From positions 1,178,001-1,242,000 of the forward strand of contig CP006667.1 in the NCBI GenBank assembly GCA_000471925.1: a DNA stretch of 64,000 bases, read 5' to 3'. The DNA is from Ralstonia pickettii DTP0602. GTDB lineage: Bacteria > Pseudomonadota > Gammaproteobacteria > Burkholderiales > Burkholderiaceae. Below are positions 38,206 through 47,022 of this stretch, one piece after another (the stretch's first letter is position 1; every line of letters starts with the position of its first letter). The translations under genes and the position numbers were made by a program. The notes beneath the pieces are model-generated. The model was not told the DNA's origin, did not search any database, and saw only the letters and a program-made list of their open reading frames with translations.

Positions 38206-38982
38206 TCAGGCGGTGGCATGGATCAGATCGACGATCTCTTCGCGATAGCGGATGAATTCGGGGTCGGACTTGACCGCGCGCGCATCCCCGGACTCGATGT
38301 AGCGCCGCGCGAACGGCAGCTCATAGGTATGGGCGATGCGGCCGGGCGAGGGCGTCATCACAATCAGCCGCGTGCCCAGGAACAGCGCTTCTTCCACGCT
38401 GTGCGTGATAAAGAAGACGATCTTCTGTTCCTTGGCCCAGAGCTTCAGGATCAGCCCCTGGATCGATTCGCGCGTCAGCGCGTCGAGCGCGCCAAGCGGC
38501 TCGTCCATCAGCATCACCGCCGGATCGCTGGCGAGCGCGCGGGCAATCCCGACGCGCTGCTGCATGCCGCCTGAGAGCTGGTAGACCGGCTTGTCGGCTA
38601 CCGCTTGCAGTCCGACCGCCGCCAGCTTCTCGTGCGCGACCCGTAGCCGCTCGGCACGCGCCACGCCGCGCAGGCGCAATCCCAGCGCAACGTTGTCCGC
38701 CACGCTGAGCCACGGCATCAGGGCATGCTTCTGGAACACCACGCCGCGTTCGGCACCGGGTCCGTGTACAGCCTTGCCGCACAGGCGGATTTCGCCTTCC
38801 GATGGTTCCATGAAGCCCGCGATGCACGACAGCAAGGTGGTCTTGCCGCAGCCGGAGGCACCCAGCGCGACGACGAAATCGCCGCGCTCCATGGTGAGGT
38901 TGACTTGTGACAGCGCCAGCGTCTTGGCGCCGCCTGCGGTGCCGTAGTTGACACTGAGATTGTCGATTTCGAGTTTGTACAT
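38206..38982 (-). CDS. tauB: ABC transporter ATPase, TauB/SsuB type
   Basis: A 258-residue ABC ATPase. Walker A is [13 protein letters not shown] (about 41-53), the Q-loop is [12 protein letters not shown], the signature is [17 protein letters not shown], Walker B is [12 protein letters not shown], and the switch His is in [15 protein letters not shown]. The group imports sulfonates or similar oxyanions. The ATG at 38982 ([14 protein letters not shown]) is the family start. It overlaps nothing but sits 10 bases upstream of the permease. Confidence 0.92.
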   Translation of the reverse strand: MYKLEIDNLSVNYGTAGGAKTLALSQVNLTMERGDFVVALGASGCGKTTLLSCIAGFMEPSEGEIRLCGKAVHGPGAERGVVFQKHALMPWLSVADNVALGLRLRGVARAERLRVAHEKLAAVGLQAVADKPVYQLSGGMQQRVGIARALASDPAVMLMDEPLGALDALTRESIQGLILKLWAKEQKIVFFITHSVEEALFLGTRLIVMTPSPGRIAHTYELPFARRYIESGDARAVKSDPEFIRYREEIVDLIHATA

Positions 38983-39010
38983 GAGGGGCTTCCGCAACAG
39001 GACTTTCGGG

Positions 39011-39045
39011 GCTGCCGTGCCGGGATTGGCCTTGCGCACGGCAGC
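39011..39045. repeat. Intercistronic hairpin between tauA and tauB
   Basis: Perfect 10-base arms (GCTGCCGTGC / GCACGGCAGC) with a 15-base loop, in the 88-base gap after the substrate-binding-protein gene. It has no T-run. It probably acts as an mRNA-processing or stability element rather than a terminator. Confidence 0.7.
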
Positions 39046-39070
39046 TATCTTCAGTGACACGGTCGCGGCG

Positions 39071-40069
39071 TCAGCGCAGCGCGCGCTTCGCCCATTCCGC
39101 GTTGACCCCCGGCCCATAGTCCGGCAGAACGGTCTGGATCGTGCCCTGCTCCTTGAGGAACTGCGCCGCGGACTGCAGCGCACGCGCCGCACCGCCGCCC
39201 AGCCAGCGTTCCGAGACCTGCTCCTGCAACGTGGGGAACGCGTACAACGCCATGCTCGCGGGCACCGACTCAGCCTTGGCGCCGGACATCTTGGCCACGG
39301 CCTTCACCATTGGCGAGTCGGCGGTCCAGGCAGCCTTGTTCTTGCGATAATTTTCGTCGGCGGCGGCGAGCACGCGCACCAGCTTGACCATGAACTCCGG
39401 GTTTTCACGCGCGAACTTCTTGTTGGCGATCATGCCGTCGAAGGTGGCCTTGCCGGTATCGGCGGCGATTTGCCCCGAGGTCGTCAGCACGGTGCCTGAC
39501 TGCTTGAGCTTGGCCAGCACCGGGTCCCAGATAAAGGTGGCGTCGATGTCGCCGCGCTCCCATGCGGCCGCGACCTCGGGTGGGCGCATATTGACGATGC
39601 GTACGTCCTTCGGATTAATTTTGGCGCGTTCCAGTGCGACCAGCGTGTGGTAGTGCGTAGTCGACACGAACGGCACACCCACGCGCTTGCCCTTCAAGTC
39701 CGCCACGCTGGCGATCTTGCTGCCATTTCGCACGACCATCGCTTCTGCCGCGTTGATGTCGTCCAGGATCCAGAACAGTTCGACGTCCAGTCCTTGCGAC
39801 AAGGCCGAAGCGATCGGCGAAGTGCCCGCCTCGCCAATGGCGATCTGGCCCGATGCCATGGCGCGGATCACATCGCCGCCGCCGCCGAACTGGCGGAATG
39901 AAACCGTGTAGCCGGTCTGCTTTTCCAGTTCCTTCATGTCCTGCGCGTAGCGCCAGGGCACCACCATGTCCTGGTAAGCAATCACTACATTCTTGCTTTG
40001 CGCGTGTGCGGCCGGCGCCAGCGCCGCTACCAGGGCGACATAGGTCGCGATTTGCTTGATCCACCGCAT
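39071..40069 (-). CDS. tauA: Taurine-type ABC transporter substrate-binding protein
   Basis: A 332-residue periplasmic binding protein. A signal peptide covers about 1-24 ([15 protein letters not shown]). The mature part starts [59 protein letters not shown] and [25 protein letters not shown] are TauA-like, with aromatic and polar residues expected to hold a sulfonate. The ligand is inferred from family only. The ATG at 40069 follows GAGGAG. It is the first gene of the tauABC-type operon; tauD is not present in this window. Confidence 0.9.
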   Translation of the reverse strand: MRWIKQIATYVALVAALAPAAHAQSKNVVIAYQDMVVPWRYAQDMKELEKQTGYTVSFRQFGGGGDVIRAMASGQIAIGEAGTSPIASALSQGLDVELFWILDDINAAEAMVVRNGSKIASVADLKGKRVGVPFVSTTHYHTLVALERAKINPKDVRIVNMRPPEVAAAWERGDIDATFIWDPVLAKLKQSGTVLTTSGQIAADTGKATFDGMIANKKFARENPEFMVKLVRVLAAADENYRKNKAAWTADSPMVKAVAKMSGAKAESVPASMALYAFPTLQEQVSERWLGGGAARALQSAAQFLKEQGTIQTVLPDYGPGVNAEWAKRALR

Positions 40070-40485
40070 GGTTGTGCTCCTCGAGAGGGAAAAGGTGTTG
40101 GGTGTTCCGGCTTTATAGGTGAGGGCTGTCCCTGGCCAATAGGTCCAGTTGCCGGGATTCGCTGGGACCAGAAACCGCCGCGCGGGCGCGTACCGCGGTG
40201 CGCCGGGCGGAGCGGTGGCGTGCGGGGCCGTCAATCATGGAAATCCTGTAGCGGCCCGGATGGCGGGGGCTGTCCGACCGCGTGCGGGAAGGCAGGCATG
40301 GCTGCGGGTCGGCGCGAGCAGCAGGCCCCCCATCCGTGCATCCATTCAGGAAAACGACAAGAGCATTGCCAGCGCCCACTGGCTATAGTCTGCGGGGAGC
40401 GCAGGCACGCCATGCCACTTGATGAGCACAACGCATGACCCCATGCCTGCCTGCGATGAATGGCGAGCACTGACAAGGAGGAGAC
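40070..40485. other. Divergent intergenic region, tauA and histidine kinase
   Basis: No supported gene in these 416 bases. On the minus strand a possible tauA promoter is visible: TTGGCC (40134-40139) and TATAAA (40112-40117) with a 16-base spacer, about 45 bases before the start. On the plus strand TATAGT at 40384-40389 could be a -10 for the kinase gene, but no -35 fits. Shadow frames here lack any recognisable motif. Confidence 0.45.
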
Positions 40486-41595
40486 ATGGATGTCGACCTG
40501 CAGCGGGCCATACTGAACAACATCCCGGACCAGGCTTGGCTGAAGGACGTCAGCTCGCGCTACATCCTCGTCAATGACGCCTTCATGGCCGCATGCGGGC
40601 GGAGCGAGGCCGAGATCCTTGGCCGCACGCCGGACCAGGTCTGGTCAGAGGACTGGGGGCAGGTGTACCTGCGCACCGACAAGGCCGTGGTGGCCAGCGG
40701 TATCCGCCGGCGCTACGAGGAAAGCCGCCATGCCAGGGACGGGAGTCTGCGCTGGTTCGATACGATCAAGATGCCGGTTCGCGGCCGGGATGGCGAGGTC
40801 GTCGGCACGGTGGGCATTTCGCGGGATATCACGGACCGGAAGCGCTCCGAGCAGGCGCTGCTTGCCGAAGTGGAGAAGGGCGAGCAAACCAGGCAGGAGC
40901 TACTGGCGTCGCGCGCGCAACTGCGCGAGCTCTCCGCCTACCTGCAGTCCGTGCGCGAGGCCGAGCGCACCCGCATTTCACGCGAACTGCACGATGAACT
41001 GGGCCAGTCGCTGACGGCGTTGCGCCTCGGGCTCAGTTACATCGAGGCGCAGCAAGGCCCCGATGCCGACGAAGCGTGCCGCAAGCATGTGCAGATGCTC
41101 AAGGAGATCGCGGATTCGACGGTGGATGCGGTGCAGCGCATCGCGGCGGACCTGCGGCCGCCGCTGCTGGATGAGCTGGGCCTGAACGCGGCGATCGAGT
41201 GGCTGGCCGAATCGCTCTCCGAGCGCGAGCGTGGCGGCATTACCTGCGAGCTGGCGCTGCAGCCCGTCGGCGAGATCAGCGCCGAGGTCAGCACCGCGGT
41301 GTTTCGCATTGCACAGGAAGCGCTGACCAATGCCTGCCGCCACGGCCGCGCGGATCGCGTGCTGGTTGAACTCAACGACACCGGCGGAGTCCTGCGGCTG
41401 GTGGTCTCCGACAACGGGCGCGGCATCGATGCGTCGAAGACCGGGCACCGGCGCAGCCTGGGCCTGGTGGGCATGCGCGAGCGCGCGCTGATGCTGGGCG
41501 GCAAGCTTGCGGTGACCAGCGAGAAGGGCGGGGGCACACGGGTCGAAGCGCAGATACCCAATACCGGCTGCTCCGGCAAGGGAGGCACCAGATGA
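40486..41595 (+). CDS. Cytosolic PAS-domain sensor histidine kinase (NarX/DegS type)
   Basis: A 369-residue kinase without membrane segments. The PAS domain is at about 6-118 (LNNIPDQAWLKDVSSRYILV, TVGISRDITDRKRSE). A coiled coil leads to a HisKA_3 dimerisation region with phospho-acceptor His169 in SRELHDELGQSLTALRLG. The HATPase domain has AQEALTNACRHGRADRV (N-box) and VVSDNGRGID plus LGLVGMRERALMLGG. Its stop overlaps the ATG of the response-regulator gene (ATGA). It is likely to sense a cytosolic signal through the PAS domain. Confidence 0.92.
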   Translation: MDVDLQRAILNNIPDQAWLKDVSSRYILVNDAFMAACGRSEAEILGRTPDQVWSEDWGQVYLRTDKAVVASGIRRRYEESRHARDGSLRWFDTIKMPVRGRDGEVVGTVGISRDITDRKRSEQALLAEVEKGEQTRQELLASRAQLRELSAYLQSVREAERTRISRELHDELGQSLTALRLGLSYIEAQQGPDADEACRKHVQMLKEIADSTVDAVQRIAADLRPPLLDELGLNAAIEWLAESLSERERGGITCELALQPVGEISAEVSTAVFRIAQEALTNACRHGRADRVLVELNDTGGVLRLVVSDNGRGIDASKTGHRRSLGLVGMRERALMLGGKLAVTSEKGGGTRVEAQIPNTGCSGKGGTR

Positions 41596-42242
41596 TCCGC
41601 ATCACGCTTGCCGACGACCACACCATCATCCGCGATGGGCTGAAGAAGATCATTTCCACCGTGCAGGACATGCAGGTGGTCGGCGAGGCAGCCGACGGCC
41701 ACGAGGTGCTGTCGCTGCTGCGCCTGGACGTGCCCGATGTGCTGTTGCTGGATATGTCGATGCCGGGAAGGAGCGGCATCCTGCTGATCCAGCAGATCCG
41801 GGCCAGCCATCCCGCGCTCCCCATCCTGGTCCTGAGCATGTACCGCGAGTCGCAGTATGCCGTCCAGGCCATCCGCGCGGGCGCGGCCGGCTACCTGACC
41901 AAGAATGTCGAGTCGGACCAACTGCTCGGCGCCATCCGCAAAGTGGCGCGAGGCGGCACCGTGGTCTCGCCCACGATCGCCGACCGCCTGGTCATGCAGG
42001 CCCGGCAGCCGGAGGCCGTGTTGCCGCATGCACGGCTGACGGCGCGCGAACTGCAGGTGTTCCAGATGCTGGCCGAGGGGCTGGGCATCAATGAGATTGC
42101 CGTGGCGCTGTCGCTCAGCGCGAAGACGGTGAGCACCCACAAGGCCAATATCCTGGGCAAGATGGATATCTCCTCGACAGCAGGGTTGGTGCATTACGCC
42201 ATCCGTCACGGACTGCTCGCCGAAGCGGGTGACGCTGCCTAG
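41592..42242 (+). CDS. NarL/FixJ-family response regulator
   Basis: A 216-residue two-domain regulator. The receiver domain is at about 1-120, with the acidic pocket in LADDHTIIRDG and phospho-acceptor Asp54 in LLLDMSMPGRSGI. The conserved Thr/Ser and Lys follow in LVLSMYRESQYAV and GYLTKNVESDQL. The LuxR-type helix-turn-helix is at the C-terminus: LTARELQVFQMLAEGLGINEIAVALSLSAKTVSTHKANIL. Translationally coupled to the kinase. Most likely it controls the amidohydrolase/DUF1097/GGT genes just downstream. Confidence 0.94.
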   Translation: MIRITLADDHTIIRDGLKKIISTVQDMQVVGEAADGHEVLSLLRLDVPDVLLLDMSMPGRSGILLIQQIRASHPALPILVLSMYRESQYAVQAIRAGAAGYLTKNVESDQLLGAIRKVARGGTVVSPTIADRLVMQARQPEAVLPHARLTARELQVFQMLAEGLGINEIAVALSLSAKTVSTHKANILGKMDISSTAGLVHYAIRHGLLAEAGDAA

Positions 42243-42453
42243 TTTGTGCGGTGCGTCTAAGCGAATCCTTAGGTCCAATTCAGCCGATCCTGATGTAGCG
42301 CTGCCGCCCCGGCACCTACGCTTCAGATCACGAAGCCCCCGTTTCCGCCGCGCATGACCCCGCGGCAGGCCGCCCCCAAAGCCGCTTCATTTGGAGGGCG
42401 GCAGCGATACCGCATGGCTTCGTCCCGAAAAAAGAGACCTGAGGAGACAAGCC

Positions 42454-43722
42454 ATGCAACTGGATCTGCTGATCCGGGACGCCTGCGTCCACGACGACGC
42501 ACCCCTTACCGATATCGCCATCCGCGACGGCCGCATTGCCGCGATGGAACCCGGCATCGACGCGCCGGCGCATGCAGTGATCGAGGCCGGCGGGCGCGCG
42601 GCCATCCCGGGGCTGGTCGAGCCCCACCTCCACCTGGACAAGGCCCTGCTGCACCGCCGGCTGCCGGCGCGCTTCGGCACGCTGGACGAGGCCATCCGCG
42701 TCACCGGCATCCTGAAGAGCAAGCAGCAGCGCCAGGACGTGCTGGACCGCTCCCGGCAGGTGCTGGACATGGCGGTCAGGCACGGCACCGTGGCCATCCG
42801 CGCCCACCCCGATGTCGACCTGATCCAGGGGCTGATCGGGGTGGAGACGCTGCTGGAACTGAAGGCGGAGTACCAGGACCTGCTCGACCTGCAGATCGTG
42901 GCCTTCCCGCAAGAGGGCATCCTGAAGTCCCAGGGCACTCGCGAGCTGATGATGGAGGCCATGGACATGGGCGCCGACGTGGTGGGCGGCTGCCCGTACA
43001 ACGAGCTGACCTGGGCCGACACTGTGCGGCATATCGACATGGTCTTCGAGCTGGCGCAACGGTATGACGCGCCGGTCGACATGCATGCCGACTTCGCCGA
43101 CGACACCGGCGACCAGCGCTTTGCCGCGGTGTCGTACATCGCGCAGAAAACGATCGAGGCCGGCTACCAGGGACGCGTCTCGCTGGGCCATGTCACCAGC
43201 CTCGGCGCGCTCGACGCGGATCAGCTGCAGCCGCTGATCGGGCAGATACGCGAGGCCGGCATCAGCATCGTCACGCTGCCCGCCACCGATCTCTACCTGG
43301 GCGGGCGCAAGGACGTACAGAACCAGCGCCGCGGGCTCGCGCCGGTGAAGGCCCTGCACAGCGGCGGGGTCAACGTGGCGTATTCCTCGAACAACATCCG
43401 CAATGCGTTCACGCCGTTCGGCAAGGCAGACATGCTGCAGATCGGCAACATGCTCGCGCACGTGGCCCAGTTCGGCGTGCCGGAGCACCAGCTGGCGGTG
43501 CTCGACATGGGCACGCACAACGCGGCGCGCGCCATCGGGCTGCACGATACCTACGGCCTGGCGGTCGGCCGGCAGGCTGACCTGGTGATCCTCGACACCT
43601 TCAAGGTGGCGGATGTGCTGATCGATATCCCCCCGCGCCTGTGGGTGGTGAAGCGCGGAAAGATCACCGTAGTCACCCAGCATCGCTGTGAAATCCACCG
43701 GCACGGGTGCTGCGCGCACTGA
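42454..43722 (+). CDS. Amidohydrolase-superfamily enzyme (cytosine-deaminase-like)
   Basis: A 422-residue TIM-barrel metallohydrolase. LVEPHLHLDKALLHRRLP is the HxH motif in the form seen in cytosine deaminase and AtzC-like enzymes. Other metal or base residues are in VDMHADFADD, VSLGHVTSLGAL and VAYSSNNIRNAFTPFGKADML. NAARAIGLHDTYGLAVGRQADLVILD is the C-terminal beta-sandwich signature. The ATG at 42454 follows GAGGAG. The substrate is unknown: a cyclic or linear amide or an aminated heterocycle would fit. It lies between the two-component system and the DUF1097 gene. Confidence 0.88.
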   Translation: MQLDLLIRDACVHDDAPLTDIAIRDGRIAAMEPGIDAPAHAVIEAGGRAAIPGLVEPHLHLDKALLHRRLPARFGTLDEAIRVTGILKSKQQRQDVLDRSRQVLDMAVRHGTVAIRAHPDVDLIQGLIGVETLLELKAEYQDLLDLQIVAFPQEGILKSQGTRELMMEAMDMGADVVGGCPYNELTWADTVRHIDMVFELAQRYDAPVDMHADFADDTGDQRFAAVSYIAQKTIEAGYQGRVSLGHVTSLGALDADQLQPLIGQIREAGISIVTLPATDLYLGGRKDVQNQRRGLAPVKALHSGGVNVAYSSNNIRNAFTPFGKADMLQIGNMLAHVAQFGVPEHQLAVLDMGTHNAARAIGLHDTYGLAVGRQADLVILDTFKVADVLIDIPPRLWVVKRGKITVVTQHRCEIHRHGCCAH

Positions 43723-43751
43723 CGCCACGCCAGTCCAACAAGGAGACGATC

Positions 43752-44291
43752 ATGAGAAAGCTGCCTGCCGAAGTCGTGGCTTCACTGCTTGCCATCACCA
43801 CGGTTCCCATTGCCGCGCACGCCTCGCACCTGCCGCCATGGGCCATTTTCATCAGTTGGGCCGCGACCTTTGCCATGGGCGGGCCGACGCCGGAGAACCT
43901 GAAGAAGATATGGCCGACCCTGCCGGTGGGCTCGCTGTTTGCCTTCGTGATCGTGCTCTGCTTCAGGCAGGCGGCCGAGCAGTTCTCGGGGCCCGCCCTC
44001 ATCGTGGCGGAGATGGTGATCCTGTTCATGCTCAATGCCTCGATGATGTTCCTCGCGCGCGTGTTCGCCACGCTGCGCTTTATCCCCGGCATGTTCTTCG
44101 GCTTTGCCTCGTACTTCGCCACGCTGTTCGGTGGCTTTGGTCCCGTACCGGGCGATCCGGTCGTCGCGCTCGGTGCAGTCGTCGCCATGAACGCGCTGGG
44201 ACCGGCATATGCGTGGATCAAGCAGCGCTATGCCGCCCCGGAAGGCGCTACCCGTCAGCCGTGGCATGTGGAAGAGCGAGGCCTGAGCTGA
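43752..44291 (+). CDS. DUF1097-like inner-membrane protein
   Basis: A 179-residue membrane protein with about five hydrophobic segments. LPPWAIFISWAATFAMGGPTPENLKKIWPT and FIPGMFFGFASYFATLFGGFGP are the motifs that place it near the DUF1097 family (YcdZ-like), whose function is unknown. It begins 29 bases after the amidohydrolase stop with GGAG upstream, so it belongs to that operon. A role in uptake of the amidohydrolase substrate is only a guess. Confidence 0.75.
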   Translation: MRKLPAEVVASLLAITTVPIAAHASHLPPWAIFISWAATFAMGGPTPENLKKIWPTLPVGSLFAFVIVLCFRQAAEQFSGPALIVAEMVILFMLNASMMFLARVFATLRFIPGMFFGFASYFATLFGGFGPVPGDPVVALGAVVAMNALGPAYAWIKQRYAAPEGATRQPWHVEERGLS

Positions 44292-44417
44292 CGTGTCCTG
44301 CCGGGGTTTCGCGCAAGCGGCGACACGGCCCCGGCACCACCATTGATTCGACATCACGGCAGCCGGCGCAGGGAGGCAATGCGCTGCCCGGCTGCTGCGT
44401 TTCCGGGGGAAGAGGGT

Positions 44418-46127
44418 ATGGAATATCTGAGTGAAGTGGATCGCTGCAGTGCCGGCACATCGCGCCGGACATTCCTGGCCGGCTCTGCAGCGCTGGCGGG
44501 CAGCACGGTGTTGCCTGCCGTCGCACACGAGGCGCCGCCAGCCGGGCGCGCGGGCCTGGCACGTTCGTCCGCGGGCATGGTCACGAGCCCGCATGAACTC
44601 GCCAGCCAGGCGGGGCTGGAAGTGCTGAAGGCCGGGGGCAACGCCATCGAGGCAGCGATCGCCATCGGCGCGGTGCTGAGCGTGACGTATCCCCACTTTA
44701 CCGGGCTGGGGGGCGATGCCTTCCTGGTGGTCAGCGATCGCGACGGCAGCGTGCGCACGTTTTCCGGCATCGGTCAGGCCGCGTCGCAGACCCCGGGCTA
44801 TGCCGGCGCCATTCCGCTGCGGGGGCCCGGCGCGGCCCTCACTGCCGCGGCCACCGTTGCCATCTGGGACCGTGCCTTTGCCTTCAGCCGCAGTCACTGG
44901 GGCGGTGCCCAGCCCTGGTCCGGCTTGCTGGCGCGGGCAACGGAGTACGCCGCCAACGGGTTTCCCGTCACGCCTTCACAGTGCTTCTGGCAAGAGTTCC
45001 GCACGGCGGACCTGGCAGGCTGGAACGGCTTCGGCCGGGTCTTCATGCCGGACGGACGCATGCCGAAGCCCGGCGCAATGTTCCGGCAGCCCGAACTGGC
45101 CCGCACCCTGGACCGGGTCGCGACGCAGGGCGGGCGGGAGTTCTATGAGGGCGACGTGGCGGGGCGGCTCGCCGCCGGGTTGGCGAAGGCCGGCTCCCCG
45201 TTGCGCAGCGAAGACCTGGCGCGTTGCCAGGCGCGGGAAGAAGTGCCGCTGCGCGTCGCCTACCGCGGTGGCGAGTTGCTTGGCCTGCGTCCGCCCACGC
45301 AAGGCGTGACCACGCTGGAGATCATGGGGATCCTGGACCGTTTCGATCTGGCGGGCATCCCGGAAGGCAGCACGGACTACTATCACCTGCTGGTCGAGGC
45401 GGTCAAGCTGGCGTTCCTGGACCGGAACCGCTACGTCGCCGATCCCGATTTTGTCGACGTGCCGCTGGACCGCCTGCTGTCCAGGCAGCATCTCGATGCC
45501 CACGCGCGGCGTATCCGCATGGACCGGGCCATGCCGTGGCCGCATGTATTCAAGCCCGGCGACACGGTGTATATCGGTGCCGCCGACAAGGACGGCCGCT
45601 GCGTAAGCATGCTCCAGACCGTCTATTTCGACTGGGGGAGCGGCCTCGTCGTCGGCGACACCGGCGTGCTCTGGCACAACCGTGGCGCCTCGTTCAGCCT
45701 CGACCCCGCGAGCCCCAACGTGCTGCGGGGCGGCAAGCGGCCATTCCACACGCTCAATCCCGGGATCTACCTGAAGAACGGACGGCCCAGCCTGCTGTAC
45801 GGCACGCAAGGTGCCGACGGCCAGCCGCAGACGCTGGCCGCGGTGCTCACCCGGATGATCGACTACGGCATGGATCCGCTGACGGCACTGGGCCGGCCGC
45901 GCTTCCTGCTGGGCAAGACCTTCTCGGACAGCCGCGACAGCCTGAAGCTGGAACAGGATGCCGGCGTGCCGGTGTTCAGCGAACTGGCATCGCGCGGACA
46001 TCAGTTAAGTCCGATTCCTGCACAGAGCCAGCTTGCCGGCCACCCGGGCGCGATCCGGCTCGATCCGGACGGACAGCTCACCGGCGCGCACGACCCGCGC
46101 AGCGACGGGCGGGCGCTGGGACTGTAG
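44418..46127 (+). CDS. Gamma-glutamyltransferase-family protein with Tat-type signal
   Basis: A 569-residue Ntn-hydrolase of the gamma-glutamyltransferase (GGT) family. The N-terminus has a twin-arginine motif (SRRTFLAGSAALAGSTVLP), so export folded through Tat is expected; E. coli GGT uses Sec. LEVLKAGGNAIEAAIAIGAVLSVTYPHFTGLGGDAFL is the large-subunit core. The autoprocessing/nucleophile Thr is probably Thr383 in KPGDTVYIGAADKDGRCVSM, a form closer to amidohydrolase-like relatives (oxamate amidohydrolase group) than to classical GGT. DWGSGLVVGDTGVLWHNRG follows. The start is set at the ATG at 44418, after GGGGGAAGAGG. Same operon direction as the amidohydrolase. Confidence 0.87.
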   Translation: MEYLSEVDRCSAGTSRRTFLAGSAALAGSTVLPAVAHEAPPAGRAGLARSSAGMVTSPHELASQAGLEVLKAGGNAIEAAIAIGAVLSVTYPHFTGLGGDAFLVVSDRDGSVRTFSGIGQAASQTPGYAGAIPLRGPGAALTAAATVAIWDRAFAFSRSHWGGAQPWSGLLARATEYAANGFPVTPSQCFWQEFRTADLAGWNGFGRVFMPDGRMPKPGAMFRQPELARTLDRVATQGGREFYEGDVAGRLAAGLAKAGSPLRSEDLARCQAREEVPLRVAYRGGELLGLRPPTQGVTTLEIMGILDRFDLAGIPEGSTDYYHLLVEAVKLAFLDRNRYVADPDFVDVPLDRLLSRQHLDAHARRIRMDRAMPWPHVFKPGDTVYIGAADKDGRCVSMLQTVYFDWGSGLVVGDTGVLWHNRGASFSLDPASPNVLRGGKRPFHTLNPGIYLKNGRPSLLYGTQGADGQPQTLAAVLTRMIDYGMDPLTALGRPRFLLGKTFSDSRDSLKLEQDAGVPVFSELASRGHQLSPIPAQSQLAGHPGAIRLDPDGQLTGAHDPRSDGRALGL

Positions 46128-46179
46128 GGCGTTGTCGTCCGCGCCTCGGAGGGCAAGCGCGATGGCTTCAGCGTGACAC

Positions 46180-47022
46180 TCAGTCGATCAGCTTGCCCTC
46201 GGCATCGAAGAACGGATGTGCCGGCCCATGGTCTCCAATCGCGGCCGCATGTGTCACCAGTCCATGCTGCGGATGCCACCAGTGCAGCAGGTAGCCAGGC
46301 GGCTCCATGCGGAAACGCGACGGCGCTTGCGGATCGAGATCGAGTGCTACCTGATGCGCCGGCGCGGGCGCCGTCATGGCGATGGTGCCGCCGAAGCGCC
46401 GCGTGATATGCCGGTGCAGGTGCCCGCAGAGCACACGCTCAACCTGCGCATGCTGCCGCACCACAGCTTCGAGCGTCGCGGCGTTCTCCAGACCTTGCTC
46501 GTCCATATGCCCGATGCCCGTATAGAAGGGCGGATGGTGCAGCAGCAACAGCGTTGGCGTGGTCGGAGCCGCGGCGAGTGTCGCCTCCAGCCACGGCAGT
46601 GCCGCGGCATCGACGCGTCCGCCCGACCTGCCCGGTACCGTGCAATCGAAGCCCACGATGCGCAGCGGCCCTGCTTCGACCGCGTAGTGCACCGGTGCCT
46701 CGCCATCGCCATTAGCGAACAGGTAGTCATGGTCCGCAAAGACCGCGCGCAGCGCGTTGCGGCTGTCGTGGTTGCCGGGCAGCAGCCGGTAGGGCATCGG
46801 CAGCCGTTGCAGGATGCTGCGCAGGAAGCGGTATTCGGCTTCGGCGCCGAAGTCGACGAGGTCGCCCGTGATGACGACGAGGTCCGCGCATTGCGGCGCG
46901 GCCAGCAGCGTGTCGATCCAGCGGTGCAGCGCGCCAGCGGTATCGACCATGCGATACGACAGCTTGCCGGCGGCCTTGATGTGCAGGTCCGTGACGTGCG
47001 CGACGAGATAGGGCGTTGTCAT
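46180..47022 (-). CDS. Class III phosphodiesterase (GpdQ/CpdA-like)
   Basis: A 280-residue calcineurin-like phosphoesterase, cytosolic. The binuclear metal motifs occur in the order of GpdQ and CpdA: VAHVTDLHIKAAG, VVITGDLVDFG, LLPGNHDSRNAL, LLLHHPPFYTG and VLCGHLHRHITR. Such enzymes hydrolyse glycerophosphodiesters or cyclic nucleotides. It is the last gene of the LacI-controlled operon and its ATG overlaps the ATPase stop (ATGA), so an imported phosphodiester is the likely substrate, by inference. Confidence 0.9.
   Translation of the reverse strand: MTTPYLVAHVTDLHIKAAGKLSYRMVDTAGALHRWIDTLLAAPQCADLVVITGDLVDFGAEAEYRFLRSILQRLPMPYRLLPGNHDSRNALRAVFADHDYLFANGDGEAPVHYAVEAGPLRIVGFDCTVPGRSGGRVDAAALPWLEATLAAAPTTPTLLLLHHPPFYTGIGHMDEQGLENAATLEAVVRQHAQVERVLCGHLHRHITRRFGGTIAMTAPAPAHQVALDLDPQAPSRFRMEPPGYLLHWWHPQHGLVTHAAAIGDHGPAHPFFDAEGKLID

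Noticed and set aside
42328-43728. 466-codon minus-strand frame opposite the amidohydrolase
   Set aside because: Antisense shadow; the amidohydrolase frame has clear metal-binding motifs and a good ribosome-binding site.
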